From Chitinophagaceae bacterium PMP191F (lineage in GTDB: Bacteria > Bacteroidota > Bacteroidia > Chitinophagales > Chitinophagaceae), in assembly GCA_001302245.1 (NCBI GenBank), contig LGYU01000016.1, positions 248,001 through 312,000 of the forward strand: 64,000 nucleotides of DNA, read 5' to 3'. This document shows positions 10,401 through 18,521 of this stretch, piece by piece. Within the stretch, counting starts at the first letter, position 1. Each line of letters starts with the position of its first letter. The notes under the pieces are model-generated. The model did not search any database. It saw nothing but the letters and a program-made list of their open reading frames with translations, and had not been told where the DNA came from. The position numbers were made by a program, and so were the translations under genes.

Positions 10401-11797
10401 TGCAATGAAAGAATAGGCAGGTATACGATCAGGATAATGATCTGTCCGAATGCAGCAGAGCTCATCATTTGTGCGGCACTATATCCTACTGCTGCATCCA
10501 TTTCAGATTGCGATATTTTACCTTCCTGTTTTCGCAATCCCAATGTGTGCAGCGTGGCTTCTACAATAATAACGGCACCATCTACAATCAATCCGAAATC
10601 AATGGCACCCAGGCTCATCAGGTTGGCACTTACACCAAACACATTCATCATACCCAATGCAAACAGCAAGGAAAGCGGAATAGCCGATGCCACTATAAGA
10701 CCTGCACGAAGATTTCCTAAAAAGAGCACCAGCACAAAGACCACGATCAAGGCGCCTTCCACCAGATTGGTCTTAACCGTGATGACAGCACGGTTTACCA
10801 GGGTAGTTCGATCCAGGAATGGCTCTATCTCCACATCCCGCGGCAGGGCATTTTTAATGGTCTGCATCTTGGTTTTCACCCGCTGTACCACAGCCGCACT
10901 ATTGGCACCTTTCAGCATCATTACAATACCCCCTACTACTTCCTTTTCACCATTGTAGGTAACCGAACCATAACGTACCGCATGTCCCAGTTGTACTGTA
11001 GCCACATCACGCACCAGTACAGGAATGCTGTTCACGGTTTTGATAACAATGCTACGGATATCATCCAGTGAACTTACCAGGCCTATACCCCGTATAAAAT
11101 AAGCATTGGGCTTCTTGTCAATATAGGCACCCCCGGTATTTTCATTGTTCTTACCCAATGCCGTAAAGATCTCGGCAATGGTAATATTCATCGCTTTCAG
11201 CCTGGCAGGATTTACTGCTACTTCATATTGTTTCAGTAACCCTCCAAAACTGTTTACTTCAGCAACTCCCGGTGTACCGTATAACTGGCGTGCTACGATC
11301 CAATCCTGCATGGTACGCAGATCCATAGCGGAATATTTATTTTCCGCGCCTTTTTTTGGATGGATCACATACTGGTATATTTCTCCCAAACCGGTACTGA
11401 CGGGTGCCAGTTCTGGTTTACCAATACCTTTGGGTATGTTTTCTTCCGCTTCTTTCAGCTTTTCATTGATCAGTTGCCGGGCAAAATAAATATCTATATT
11501 ATCTCTGAACACCACGGTGATGACAGAAAGACCAAACCGTGAAATGGAACGCATCTCTACCAGGTCTGGCAGGTTGGCCAGACTTTGTTCAACCGGATAG
11601 GTAACCAGTTGTTCGGTTTCCTGGGCTGCCAGTGTAGGCGTAAGTGTAATGATCTGTACCTGGTTGTTAGTAATATCCGGTACAGCATCAACCGGTAGTT
11701 TGCCGGCACTCCATACGCCCCATACCACCAGTGCCAGTGTAAAAAGCCCGATGATCAGTTTTCGTTGTATTGAAAATTGAATAATTCTGTTCAGCAT
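7487..11797 (-). CDS. CzcA/CusA-family heavy-metal RND pump fused to a TolC-type outer membrane factor
   Basis: A 1436-residue protein. Residues 1-1030 are a complete HME-RND pump with 12 membrane segments, porter domains, and the TM4 proton-relay motif IDFGLIVDGAVIIVE (Asp400, Asp406, Glu413), the form found in divalent-cation (Czc-like) rather than Cu/Ag pumps. After a short linker, residues 1040-1058 form a hydrophobic segment ending TAKAQ, which resembles a signal peptide with an AxA site. Residues 1060-1436 are a TolC-like efflux protein rich in helical heptads. Fused pumps of this size are known in Bacteroidota. The adaptor lies 16 bases downstream and the DUF6660 gene lies upstream on the same strand. 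Whether the chain is cleaved is unknown. Confidence 0.93.
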   Translation of the reverse strand: MLNRIIQFSIQRKLIIGLFTLALVVWGVWSAGKLPVDAVPDITNNQVQIITLTPTLAAQETEQLVTYPVEQSLANLPDLVEMRSISRFGLSVITVVFRDNIDIYFARQLINEKLKEAEENIPKGIGKPELAPVSTGLGEIYQYVIHPKKGAENKYSAMDLRTMQDWIVARQLYGTPGVAEVNSFGGLLKQYEVAVNPARLKAMNITIAEIFTALGKNNENTGGAYIDKKPNAYFIRGIGLVSSLDDIRSIVIKTVNSIPVLVRDVATVQLGHAVRYGSVTYNGEKEVVGGIVMMLKGANSAAVVQRVKTKMQTIKNALPRDVEIEPFLDRTTLVNRAVITVKTNLVEGALIVVFVLVLFLGNLRAGLIVASAIPLSLLFALGMMNVFGVSANLMSLGAIDFGLIVDGAVIIVEATLHTLGLRKQEGKISQSEMDAAVGYSAAQMMSSAAFGQIIILIVYLPILSLQGIEGKMFRPMAQTVGFAIVGALILSLTYIPMMSALFLPKRAVHKKTIADRMMDFFHRLYTPLIRWAIHFKYTVVTGALVILAIAVLLFARMGGEFIPQLQEGDYAFHCILPQGTSLSQSVETSMQASRIIKTFPEVQMVVGKTGSAEVPTDPMPPEATDLIVVLKPKSAWTTTKDYNELAKRIEEKLEVIPGVFFEANQPIQMRFNELMTGVRQDVAIKIFGENIDTLAAIAPKVARVIQSVKGATAPQIERTTGLPQITIAYDRARIAGYGMNIEDINHTISTAFAGETAGVVFENERKFDLVVRLDSASRASIDDVSNLFVSTPDGTQIPLSQVATISFKEGPAQISREEGKRRIVVGFNVKDRDVSGVVEEIEHKLDAAKLLPTGYYYTYGGTFENLQEASGRLKIAVPVALVLIFFLLYFTFNSLKEALLIYTAIPMSAIGGVFALLLRGMPFSISAGVGFIALFGVAVLNGIVLISTFNQLEKEGMKNIIERVLEGTRIRLRPVLMTATVASLGFVPMALSAGAGAEVQKPLATVVIGGLITATFLTLVVLPLLYIIFSGNRKGGVKPGVAVAVITGLLMITGTAKAQTTRISVSNAIAAAKNNLQYEINKLQISKGQAQVKTAGALPKTGVFAENEDLRPSDGRGILKIGVLQSIAWPGLYKAQRNLYTEQLKYYQAGTRVIDAGVKKDVRTVYYQLWYLQDKQQLFQSLDSIYRSLTAAAVLKVRTGDSPGLDSIAANVRLKEIQAWLLQTNNEIQILQQAFRQLLNTDTALLPVEQPLEKLALHAADGNAEHPAIALQQQQVNIALAGIAVVKNENKPEFSGRFFSQRLYGMSDPFTGFSVTAAFPLFGAGAWRNKVKASQAEAGLQQKQYEYDVQVFTTERLQAEKEVEKNNTLLAFYETTGLQQAAEIIKAATMAYRAGQISYAELSQFLTQAIDIRRNYLENLNAYNQSVIRYYYFVNQ

Positions 11798-11996
11798 AGC
11801 CTGTTTGTGATTTAATATGAACTACCACATCTTTTACAGTCATTACCATAGCCATGAAGGGATTGCCGGTACACCACCAACGCACTACCTGTTAGTACAG
11901 GAGTACACAGTACCTGACTGCAAAAGCCCATGCAACAAACAATATGCTGTTGCCGGTGGTATCAATAAAAAATGGAAATATTCTGTGCAGGAAAAA

Positions 11997-12308
11997 CTAT
12001 GCTGTTAACTGAGGGGGTTGCCACACAGGAAGAGAAATATTGATCACAGAACCAATATACAGGGAAGAGCAATGTACGGATGCTTCAACATGTATTGCAG
12101 CAAGTACTGCCAGCGGATAGCTGATGGACAATGTAGAGCAGCAGGAACAGGTGCAGAATGGTGAACAGGCATCTTTATGCCCTTTCTGGTCTGCATGATG
12201 CTGTGCGCTCGCAGTAAGGGCGGTGTTTTCCAAACTGTCATTATCCCTGCAAGGCATACCGCTCAATACAAGGAACATAACTGCCATTATGAAAGTGAAC
12301 AACTTCAT
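11997..12308 (-). CDS. DUF6660-like small Cys/His-rich exported protein
   Basis: From the ATG at 12306-12308 (MKLFTFIMAVMFLVLSGMPC) the protein is 103 residues. In-frame codons upstream encode no sensible extension. After a signal peptide it has a His/Cys cluster (HHADQKGHKDACSPFCTCSC and a further Cys) that could bind metal. It resembles the DUF6660 family often found next to CzcA-type pumps in Bacteroidota. The CzcA-TolC gene starts about 200 bases downstream on the same strand, so a role as periplasmic metal chaperone or sensor is a reasonable inference. The 200-base gap holds nothing else I can name. Confidence 0.65.
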   Translation of the reverse strand: MKLFTFIMAVMFLVLSGMPCRDNDSLENTALTASAQHHADQKGHKDACSPFCTCSCCSTLSISYPLAVLAAIHVEASVHCSSLYIGSVINISLPVWQPPQLTA

Positions 12309-12489
12309 GCATAGCAAAAATACATAAATAACCTTCTCTGCATATAACAAAAAAGACAACCTTGTTTCATTTCTATACAGCTTATTATCATGATGCCTTT
12401 GCAGCAGGTTAACGCTTTCGTAACTATAAGAAGAAAATTGCCGGAATATTGCAAGTATCCCCGGCATACAATATTTTTATTTGGTTTTT

Positions 12490-12609
12490 CTATTTGATCC
12501 CTTTTTCGTTAATGCTTTTATAATTCACCTGCAGCTCTTTTACAGCGCCATTGGCATATACCGGTTCAATGGTATAGGAAAAACTGTTTCCGGCAGCGCT
12601 GCTGCTTAT
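12490..12609 (-). pseudogene. C-terminal gene remnant (possible serine hydrolase tail)
   Basis: A 39-codon open stretch with protein-like composition (NSFSYTIEPVYANGAVKE, then a tail ending NEKGIK and TAG at 12490-12492). It is closed upstream by an in-frame stop at 12610-12612 and has no start codon, so it looks like the last part of a lost gene. The pattern of an F-rich strand followed by NGxVxxL recalls the C-terminal domains attached to serine hydrolases. The N-terminal remnant of such an enzyme lies on the same strand at 15320-15583, across the intervening cassette. Coding origin is likely; family identity is a guess. Confidence 0.45.
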
Positions 12610-12657
12610 TCATTACTATGATTGTTCTGGAGTCTCAGTTATGAAGCACTTTCAGGC

Positions 12658-13584
12658 TTATTTTATAAAACGGTGAATTGCTTTATCGGCGTTGTCTTGA
12701 AATGTAGTATTTTTCAAAGCAGTAAAAAAAGTGCTCTGGTCAACCACATCCCCTGATAACTTACCCTCTTTACTGGCATAAAAAACGCCACTTTTATATC
12801 GCTCATCCGAAATGCCATCTACAAAGCGTTTTGCACCTACTTCTAAGGTATGCACCATTCCTCCTATTAATGGAAATACAACAGGCATCATAAAATATTT
12901 CAACATAAATTTCATTGCCGGGGGCAAATTATCCGGTGCCAGAGTTCCCTTTGTGTTCCCAGGACTCATAACAACAAATTTGAGCTCAGGATATTTTCTT
13001 GCCATGGATAACATCCACATGGTTGCTGCATATTTGACATAGCCGTATGCTTGGACTGCATCGAACTTATTACCAAAATATGATCCGTCAAGAACACCAG
13101 CAAACTCATCTATAGAAGAAGTCCTCATTGAAACCGGTTTCATTCCAAGCATCTTTACTCCCGGTACAGCTTCCGCACTGGGATATAGCACTGCTTTTTT
13201 TAACTTATCATACTTAATTAATTCCTCCACTAAGATCACATGACCTAAAATATTCGTAGCGGCTAATTCGTTCATACCTGAAGGCGTAGCTCTGCCGGCC
13301 GTTTTCCCAACCATTCCACCTGCATTTAGAATTACGGCATCAATAGGTTCTTTTATTTTTTCTATTGCTTTTCTTACAGAATCTGCATCCGAAACATCTC
13401 CAATAATGATTTCAAAAACCTTTTTCCCCGTTTGTTCCTCAAGGTCTTTTTTTGCTGCTTCTGCTTTCGCTTGATTTCTGCAGAAGAGAATTACCTTTTT
13501 TGTTTCTTTTTTCAATGCCAACTGCCGGGCAGTCTCTTTCCCAAGCCCAATATTGGCTCCGGTTATTAATATACTTTCGTTCAT
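12658..13584 (-). CDS. Short-chain dehydrogenase/reductase (SDR)
   Basis: A 308-residue NAD(P)-dependent oxidoreductase counted from the ATG at 13582-13584 (MNESILITGANIGLG); the in-frame extension upstream is unlikely. It shows the glycine motif TGANIGLG (residues 8-15), NAG near 88-90 and a catalytic YxxxK at Tyr180-Lys184 with Ser136 ahead. It is longer than minimal SDRs, like protochlorophyllide-reductase/retinol-dehydrogenase-like members. The substrate is unknown. With the SnoaL-like gene upstream and the divergent AraC regulator it forms a small cassette that is visibly richer in A+T than its neighbours, suggesting acquisition by transfer (inference). Confidence 0.9.
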   Translation of the reverse strand: MNESILITGANIGLGKETARQLALKKETKKVILFCRNQAKAEAAKKDLEEQTGKKVFEIIIGDVSDADSVRKAIEKIKEPIDAVILNAGGMVGKTAGRATPSGMNELAATNILGHVILVEELIKYDKLKKAVLYPSAEAVPGVKMLGMKPVSMRTSSIDEFAGVLDGSYFGNKFDAVQAYGYVKYAATMWMLSMARKYPELKFVVMSPGNTKGTLAPDNLPPAMKFMLKYFMMPVVFPLIGGMVHTLEVGAKRFVDGISDERYKSGVFYASKEGKLSGDVVDQSTFFTALKNTTFQDNADKAIHRFIK

Positions 13585-13730
13585 TTTTTCTCTTTTTTCT
13601 GTTAATGATAAATTAGTTGAGAATACAATTGCCATTAAAACAGACCGATCTTTTAAATTCGCAATAAGCCTTTCTTTGTATGACTACAAATGAGTTAGCC
13701 CCTACACACAGGCGCTAACTCATTTGTAAA

Positions 13731-14132
13731 TTACAAGGCTTGAAGTATCTGGGGAAAATCGCTCAGGTTCCACCGACCTGTTATTTTTCCATCTTTTAAC
13801 ATCTCTATATCCATTATATGCATTACTATTTTTTTACCTGTAGCTGGTTTTCCCATGAATTCACCCGTATGGGTTGCGGTTATTGTCTTTCTCACAAACA
13901 TCTTATCGCCTTCACCAAAAATCTCCAGAATTTCCACAGAAATATCTGAAAACGCATGATGAAAATCAGTAACAAATTTTATCATTGGACCTAAGTCTGT
14001 TGGTGCATTAGGTGGTGCTGAATGATTGACAAAGTTTTCTGCAAACACCTCTTTGGTAATGTCTGTATTTCCTTTACCAAAAAATTCATTATTGAATCTG
14101 ATTACGACCTGCTTATTTTGTTCTACTGTCAT
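13731..14132 (-). CDS. SnoaL-like / NTF2-fold ester cyclase family protein
   Basis: A 133-residue protein with the NTF2-like cone fold seen in SnoaL polyketide cyclases and many small-molecule isomerases. Recognisable parts are the N-terminal helix with VVIRFNNEFFGKGN, the FVNHSAPP segment, a central FHHAFSDISVEI strand, and the THTGEFMGKPATGKK loop typical of the ester cyclase branch. No specific substrate can be inferred. It shares its strand with the SDR gene and is divergent from the AraC regulator, with 109 bases between the two starts. Confidence 0.8.
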   Translation of the reverse strand: MTVEQNKQVVIRFNNEFFGKGNTDITKEVFAENFVNHSAPPNAPTDLGPMIKFVTDFHHAFSDISVEILEIFGEGDKMFVRKTITATHTGEFMGKPATGKKIVMHIMDIEMLKDGKITGRWNLSDFPQILQAL

Positions 14133-14241
14133 TTTGTTTTCTTTTTATTAGTCAATTTGATTTTTCAAAAGTAGAGGTATAGGAAATGCTGCTGGTAGCT
14201 AAAAGTCCATTATTTTTGCTCAATCGTATTTAATTTACACA

Positions 14242-15165
14242 ATGGACTTGTTAAGTGATATTTTAGAGAGCATTAGGCTAAAAAAGCTGAAAGCGGCTAT
14301 ATACCCGAAGATCACTGTAACCAAAAATTCGTGGGGCATAGAGGTACCCCAAGACAATAATTCACAATTTTGGCGTCTTTTAAAGGGTACTTGCTATTTA
14401 AAAGTGAAAGGAGAAGCTGCTATAGAGATGAAAGAGGGTGAAATATTTTTTATACCGCATGGGGCATCTCACCAAATTTCCGGTAATCCCAAAAATAAGT
14501 GTGTCCCAGCTGCACAATATGGTCAAGCACTAAGGAGCGGGACACCTTTATTTAGAGGCAACGACGAAGAAACAATTTTGATGGGTGGCCATTTTGAGAT
14601 TGATCCTTCTTTTAAACACCCTTTCATTAATTCGTTACCAAAGCTGATGCATATAACAGCTATGCAATCTGACCTATGCTTTTGGTTGAATAATGTTGCT
14701 GTTTTTATCAATGATGAAATAAGCGATGAACAGGCCGGCACCAAAGTAATATTAGCGCGTTTGGCTGATATTATATTTATTCTTATCGTTCGTGCCTATT
14801 TAAACCAAGAAAATATTGAACAAGGATTTTTAATGGCATTAAAGGATGAAAGGATAAGTAGTTCGTTAAAAGGTATGCACGAGTTTCCTGAAAAAGAATG
14901 GACAATAGAACAACTGGCAACAAAAGCCGGAATGTCCCGCTCCTTATATTGTAAGGAGTTTAAGCGACTGGTGGGGGAAACACCTTTGAGTTACCTTACC
15001 AACTGGCGTATCATAAAATCGAAAGAGTTTTTGTCGGCCACCAAGGAAAACATCAGCGAGGTAGCTGCCAAAGTTGGTTATCAATCCGAAGCTGCATTCA
15101 ACAGGCTCTTTAAAAAACAAGTTGGTATCACTCCCGCAAATTATCGCAGGAAAAACGTTGTTTAA
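14242..15165 (+). CDS. AraC-family regulator with N-terminal cupin domain
   Basis: A 307-residue regulator. Residues about 20-130 form a cupin-like AraC_binding/Cupin_6 domain (GEIFFIPHGASHQISG). Residues 210-305 form the two-HTH AraC domain, with WTIEQLATKAGMSRSLYCKE and VAAKVGYQSEAAFNRLFKK followed by VGITPANYRR. Divergent transcription from the SnoaL/SDR pair makes it their probable local regulator. The A+T-rich composition matches those two genes and differs from the flanking DNA. Confidence 0.92.
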   Translation: MDLLSDILESIRLKKLKAAIYPKITVTKNSWGIEVPQDNNSQFWRLLKGTCYLKVKGEAAIEMKEGEIFFIPHGASHQISGNPKNKCVPAAQYGQALRSGTPLFRGNDEETILMGGHFEIDPSFKHPFINSLPKLMHITAMQSDLCFWLNNVAVFINDEISDEQAGTKVILARLADIIFILIVRAYLNQENIEQGFLMALKDERISSSLKGMHEFPEKEWTIEQLATKAGMSRSLYCKEFKRLVGETPLSYLTNWRIIKSKEFLSATKENISEVAAKVGYQSEAAFNRLFKKQVGITPANYRRKNVV

Positions 15166-15319
15166 CCTTAGCCCTGCGTTGGCCACAAAATATAAAACAG
15201 GCTTATAATTATGCAGTTTTCATACCTGCTACATGATTTCCCAAATATCTCACGTCAATCTTTCCCATTCTTGTTGTTTCATTTTATACCCTATCGTTAA
15301 TCTTTTCAACTTAGCTGAT

Positions 15320-15583
15320 CTATTTTCTTGCTCCAGGAATCAAAATACTTCCTTTAATATTCGATTTTAAAAACGCATTTTTATGAGCAAAGTCTGCATA
15401 ACCGTATGCTTTCAGGTATTTTGTTTTTCCCTGTTGCGTTATCATTACTACACCGCTGAATGGCCTTACTGTGGTATCCTGTAATACACTGTCTAATTTT
15501 TGCGGTATAGTCGTTGCTGGTCTGTGCAGATAGCAGAGTACCTGAAAATAATACTGCAATAGTGGTAAAAAGCGGAGCATGCG
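15320..15583 (-). pseudogene. N-terminal remnant of a secreted serine hydrolase (beta-lactamase family), frameshifted
   Basis: On the minus strand one frame gives a signal-peptide-like stretch (TTIAVLFSGTLLSAQTSN). After an A5 run at 15497-15501 the next frame continues as KLDSVLQDTTVRPFSGVVMI and YLKAYGYADF, the usual beginning of a penicillin-binding-protein-like serine hydrolase. Removing one A restores a single frame (TAKLDS). The match is lost after about 85 residues and the SxxK catalytic motif is missing. The gene is thus both frameshifted and truncated. It abuts the alpha/beta hydrolase that ends at 15590. Confidence 0.65.
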
Positions 15584-15589
15584 ATCTTA

Positions 15590-16513
15590 TTATTTAAGCC
15601 AGTCTGCGATGCTTTGTAAAAAAGCGGTCTGCTGATCGGCATACAGGTAGTGTGAGCAATTGTCAAGATACCTGAAGTGATTGCTACCCACAATGGCTTT
15701 AAGATTATTGATCATTGGAATGGAGAAAATACCGTCCTGTTTACCATATATGGCATATAAAGGGATATTCTTTTTCTTAAAACCGGCCAGGATGGGTTGT
15801 ACATTGATATTGACCCGTGGTTCATTTTTATAAAAAAGCTCCGGGGCCTTTTTATTCCTGATGTCGTTCTTACATGCCATGCTGGCTTCGTATTCACTAT
15901 AGATCCTTTGCGCTTCAGCAGCGGGTTTTGCTACTTTAAAGAATCCATTTTCACCAGCCAGTGCAAAACATTCTTTACGGTACTCAACGCTATTCTTATC
16001 CAGACCTTTTACATACGCCACCTTCTGTAGTTTTTGTAAGTCTTTTTTAATGGTATAGATCTTCTGTACCGAATCCAGGATATGATTGTACGTTTCCTGT
16101 TGCGAGAACAAAGCGCTCACCAATACCACCGCTTTTACCTTTTCAGCATACTGCGTGGTGTACAGTGTGGTGACCAGTCCGCCAAAACTAAAACCGATGA
16201 GGCTGGCTTTGGTAAGATGATATTTTGCATAGATACTGTTCAGATCATCAAACGCCTCCTGATAATTGATCTTAGCGTTGCTGTCGGGCGAACGGCTTTC
16301 ACCCCTTCTGTCGTATACAATAACAAAAAAGCCTTTATCGGCCAGCTTTTGGGCAGTAGTAGCTTCAAACTGGATAGAATTGCCCCCGGGTCCGCCATGG
16401 ATAAAGATAACGGGAGGATGTTGCCGATTGCCAAAAGTGTTGCTGTAAAGAGTTTGCGCCTGTGTACATAGAAAAGCGAAGAACAGGAGTAAAAGCAGCG
16501 CCGGTCGTTTCAT
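15590..16513 (-). CDS. Secreted alpha/beta hydrolase, proline iminopeptidase-like
   Basis: A 307-residue hydrolase with a signal peptide (MKRPALLLLLFFAFLCTQAQ). The oxyanion motif HGGPGGNS (39-46), a YDRRGES segment, nucleophile elbow GFSFGG (Ser109), acid in GKQDG and histidine in NCSHYLY are all present. HGGPGG plus DRRG is characteristic of the proline iminopeptidase/S33 group, but specificity is not certain. On the minus strand it ends just before the serine hydrolase remnant, so the two were probably once co-transcribed. Confidence 0.88.
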   Translation of the reverse strand: MKRPALLLLLFFAFLCTQAQTLYSNTFGNRQHPPVIFIHGGPGGNSIQFEATTAQKLADKGFFVIVYDRRGESRSPDSNAKINYQEAFDDLNSIYAKYHLTKASLIGFSFGGLVTTLYTTQYAEKVKAVVLVSALFSQQETYNHILDSVQKIYTIKKDLQKLQKVAYVKGLDKNSVEYRKECFALAGENGFFKVAKPAAEAQRIYSEYEASMACKNDIRNKKAPELFYKNEPRVNINVQPILAGFKKKNIPLYAIYGKQDGIFSIPMINNLKAIVGSNHFRYLDNCSHYLYADQQTAFLQSIADWLK

Positions 16514-16711
16514 TTCAGGGTAAGTATAGTTTGTTCAAAATTATAACGGTTATGCAAAAATAAAAGCTCGCTGTTTATCCTTACACTTTTTTTAACAACC
16601 CTTGTATAATGCTTTTTTGGTTTGCAAAATATTTTTCCCGGTTTCAACCGGCGATAGTTGTAACTTTAGTTTCTACAGCTTTTTGAATTGAGCTCACAAT
16701 TTTTTACAACT

Positions 16712-17476
16712 ATGAAAAGGAATATCTGCCTGTTGTTATTGCTGGCCTGTTGTTTCCTTAACAGGTTAATGGCACAGCCAAAAATTGATGCGGGAATTAA
16801 AGGAGGACTGAGTATTCCCAACCTTACCGCCGGTAGTTCTGACAACCCTATTAATACCGGGTACAGCTCGCGTACAGGCGCAGCCTTTGCGTTATACGCA
16901 GAATACCATCTCACCAAACAGTTTTCTATTCAACCGGAATTGCAGTATTGCGCTGAGGGGGGTAAAAAGAATGGCAACCAGGCTTTTTCAGTACCGCCCA
17001 GCCTCGCTTCCATGTTTCCTCCCGGCAATGTGCCGGACTACCTGTATGCAGATTACAACAGTACCGCCAAGTTCAATTATCTTATCCTGCCCATCATGGC
17101 AAAGTATCACTTCCTCAGAAAAGCAAACTGGGATGTATATGCAAGTGCAGGCCCTTTTGTAAGTATGCTGGTATATGCTAAAAACGTTACTTCCGGTACC
17201 AGCACCATATATATGGATGCAGCACACACCCAACCACTGGTACCAGATCAGTCATTCAACAATACTGAAGACATTAAAGATCAGTTGCGCAAATTCAATA
17301 CCGGCATTGCCGGGCATGTGGGCGCCGGGTATCATTTTGGCAGTAATGCTGTTTTTGTTGAAGGCGGAGGCAATTATGGTTTCGTAAATATCCAGAAGGG
17401 CAATACGAATGGGAAAAACAAAACCGGTGCAGCCGTGATCATGCTGGGGTATGCACGCAGTATCTGTCACCGGTAA
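16712..17476 (+). CDS. Outer membrane beta-barrel protein (porin-like, OMP_b-brl_2 type)
   Basis: From the ATG at 16712 (MKRNICLLLLLACCFLNR) the protein is 254 residues with a signal peptide ending near LMAQ. The mature part begins KIDAGIKGGLSIPNL and shows alternating amphipathic strands and turn-rich loops (FSIQPELQYCAEGG, FNTGIAGHVGAGYHFG), typical of small Bacteroidota outer membrane beta-barrels. No transport substrate can be inferred. An in-frame TTG at 16688 is a less likely start. Confidence 0.8.
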   Translation: MKRNICLLLLLACCFLNRLMAQPKIDAGIKGGLSIPNLTAGSSDNPINTGYSSRTGAAFALYAEYHLTKQFSIQPELQYCAEGGKKNGNQAFSVPPSLASMFPPGNVPDYLYADYNSTAKFNYLILPIMAKYHFLRKANWDVYASAGPFVSMLVYAKNVTSGTSTIYMDAAHTQPLVPDQSFNNTEDIKDQLRKFNTGIAGHVGAGYHFGSNAVFVEGGGNYGFVNIQKGNTNGKNKTGAAVIMLGYARSICHR

Positions 17477-17514
17477 TCACCAGTACTACCTATCATTGTT
17501 TCATTGCTCCTGTA

Positions 17515-17799
17515 TTACCTGTTGATATCAGATATCCATTGCTCCTGTGCTATAACCAATGTGCCGCCTTTCATGATCTCCTCATGGATAAGCCAGTTCC
17601 TTTTCAGAGGCTTGCCATTCAGCGTAGCTGATCTTATAAAACGGTTTGCGGAAAAAAAATTATTTACCCGGATAGTGAATGTACCAGCTCCGGCACTATT
17701 GAACCGTACCTCTTTGAACAAGGGTACTTTCCAGCGTATCAGCAGCATACGAATGTACTGGTATTGCGAATTCCAGGGTTTACTGGTCATGTTATACAT
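17515..17799 (-). pseudogene. C-terminal remnant of a GH92 family alpha-mannosidase
   Basis: The last 60 or so codons match the conserved end of GH92 enzymes: PLFKEVRF, FTIRVNNF, then RSATLNGKPLKRNWLIHEE and IMKGGTLVI. Full GH92 proteins exceed 700 residues; nothing upstream on this strand resembles the rest, and the first 24 codons of the open frame look unrelated. It is therefore a truncated relic. It lies downstream of, and on the same strand as, the SusCD locus, hinting that the locus once degraded mannosides (inference). Confidence 0.65.
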
Positions 17800-17848
17800 C
17801 TATTTAACGCAGCAAGCTGATCACTTCTGAAGAAATATTGTAAACAGA

Positions 17849-18508
17849 TTACCCGATGCGACCATTATAGCCGGGAAAAGTTTTGTAACGTACAGCATTC
17901 TTAACGTTTTCCGGTTGTGCGTTCTGCATCCTGATCAGTGAAAAGTTAAGCGTTGATCTCTGCACCAGCCGCGCCACTTCAGTAATAGATGGCATAAATC
18001 TTAATTCAACATTTCTTTTCAGCATTTCTTCCTGCAGGTTGTACAATGGCTTGGCGGCAACGGGAATAACAGTGGAGCGGGAAATATAATAACCGGCATC
18101 AGCATCAAATAAAACAAATGTTTCCGGGAGAAATTCATAACAATATAAAGTAGTACGCTGTATAGCAGACAGCCAGCCGGATTCAACACAAATGACATGA
18201 CTGGCAGAGGTCATGCCTAAGAACTTTCTTTTATCTGTTTTGGAGGTTTCGTTGCCTGCATAAAAACTTACGCGCGGACAATTGCGGGGCAACAGGTAAT
18301 TGTGCAGCATGCCGCTTTCTATTGCAAATACCACGTTCTGTTTTACAATACCTGAATAAAAGAACGCGGGTAAAGGTTCAAAAACCTTTATGCGCGGATC
18401 ATCACTGATATGAAACAGGCGCTCATGGTTCATCGCTGCAGGTAATCTGTCATTTTTTAAACCGGAAAAGCAGCATGGACAAATGAAAATACACTCGCCA
18501 TGCTGCAT
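17849..18508 (-). CDS. DUF6886-like protein of unknown function
   Basis: A 219-residue reading frame resembling DUF6886 proteins: RLFHISDDPRIKVFEP near the start, then FAIESGMLHNYLLPRNCPRV, SHVICVESGW, YYISRSTVIPV and a C-terminal STLNFSLIRMQNAQPE. Homologues usually begin at the RLFHIS region, so the ATG near 18433 is an alternative start. The longer frame adds a segment with three cysteines. The gene begins 13 bases after the susD stop on the same strand, so it is probably co-transcribed with susCD. The family's biochemical role is unknown to me. Confidence 0.55.
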   Translation of the reverse strand: MQHGECIFICPCCFSGLKNDRLPAAMNHERLFHISDDPRIKVFEPLPAFFYSGIVKQNVVFAIESGMLHNYLLPRNCPRVSFYAGNETSKTDKRKFLGMTSASHVICVESGWLSAIQRTTLYCYEFLPETFVLFDADAGYYISRSTVIPVAAKPLYNLQEEMLKRNVELRFMPSITEVARLVQRSTLNFSLIRMQNAQPENVKNAVRYKTFPGYNGRIG

Positions 18509-18521
18509 ATTACAAACACAT

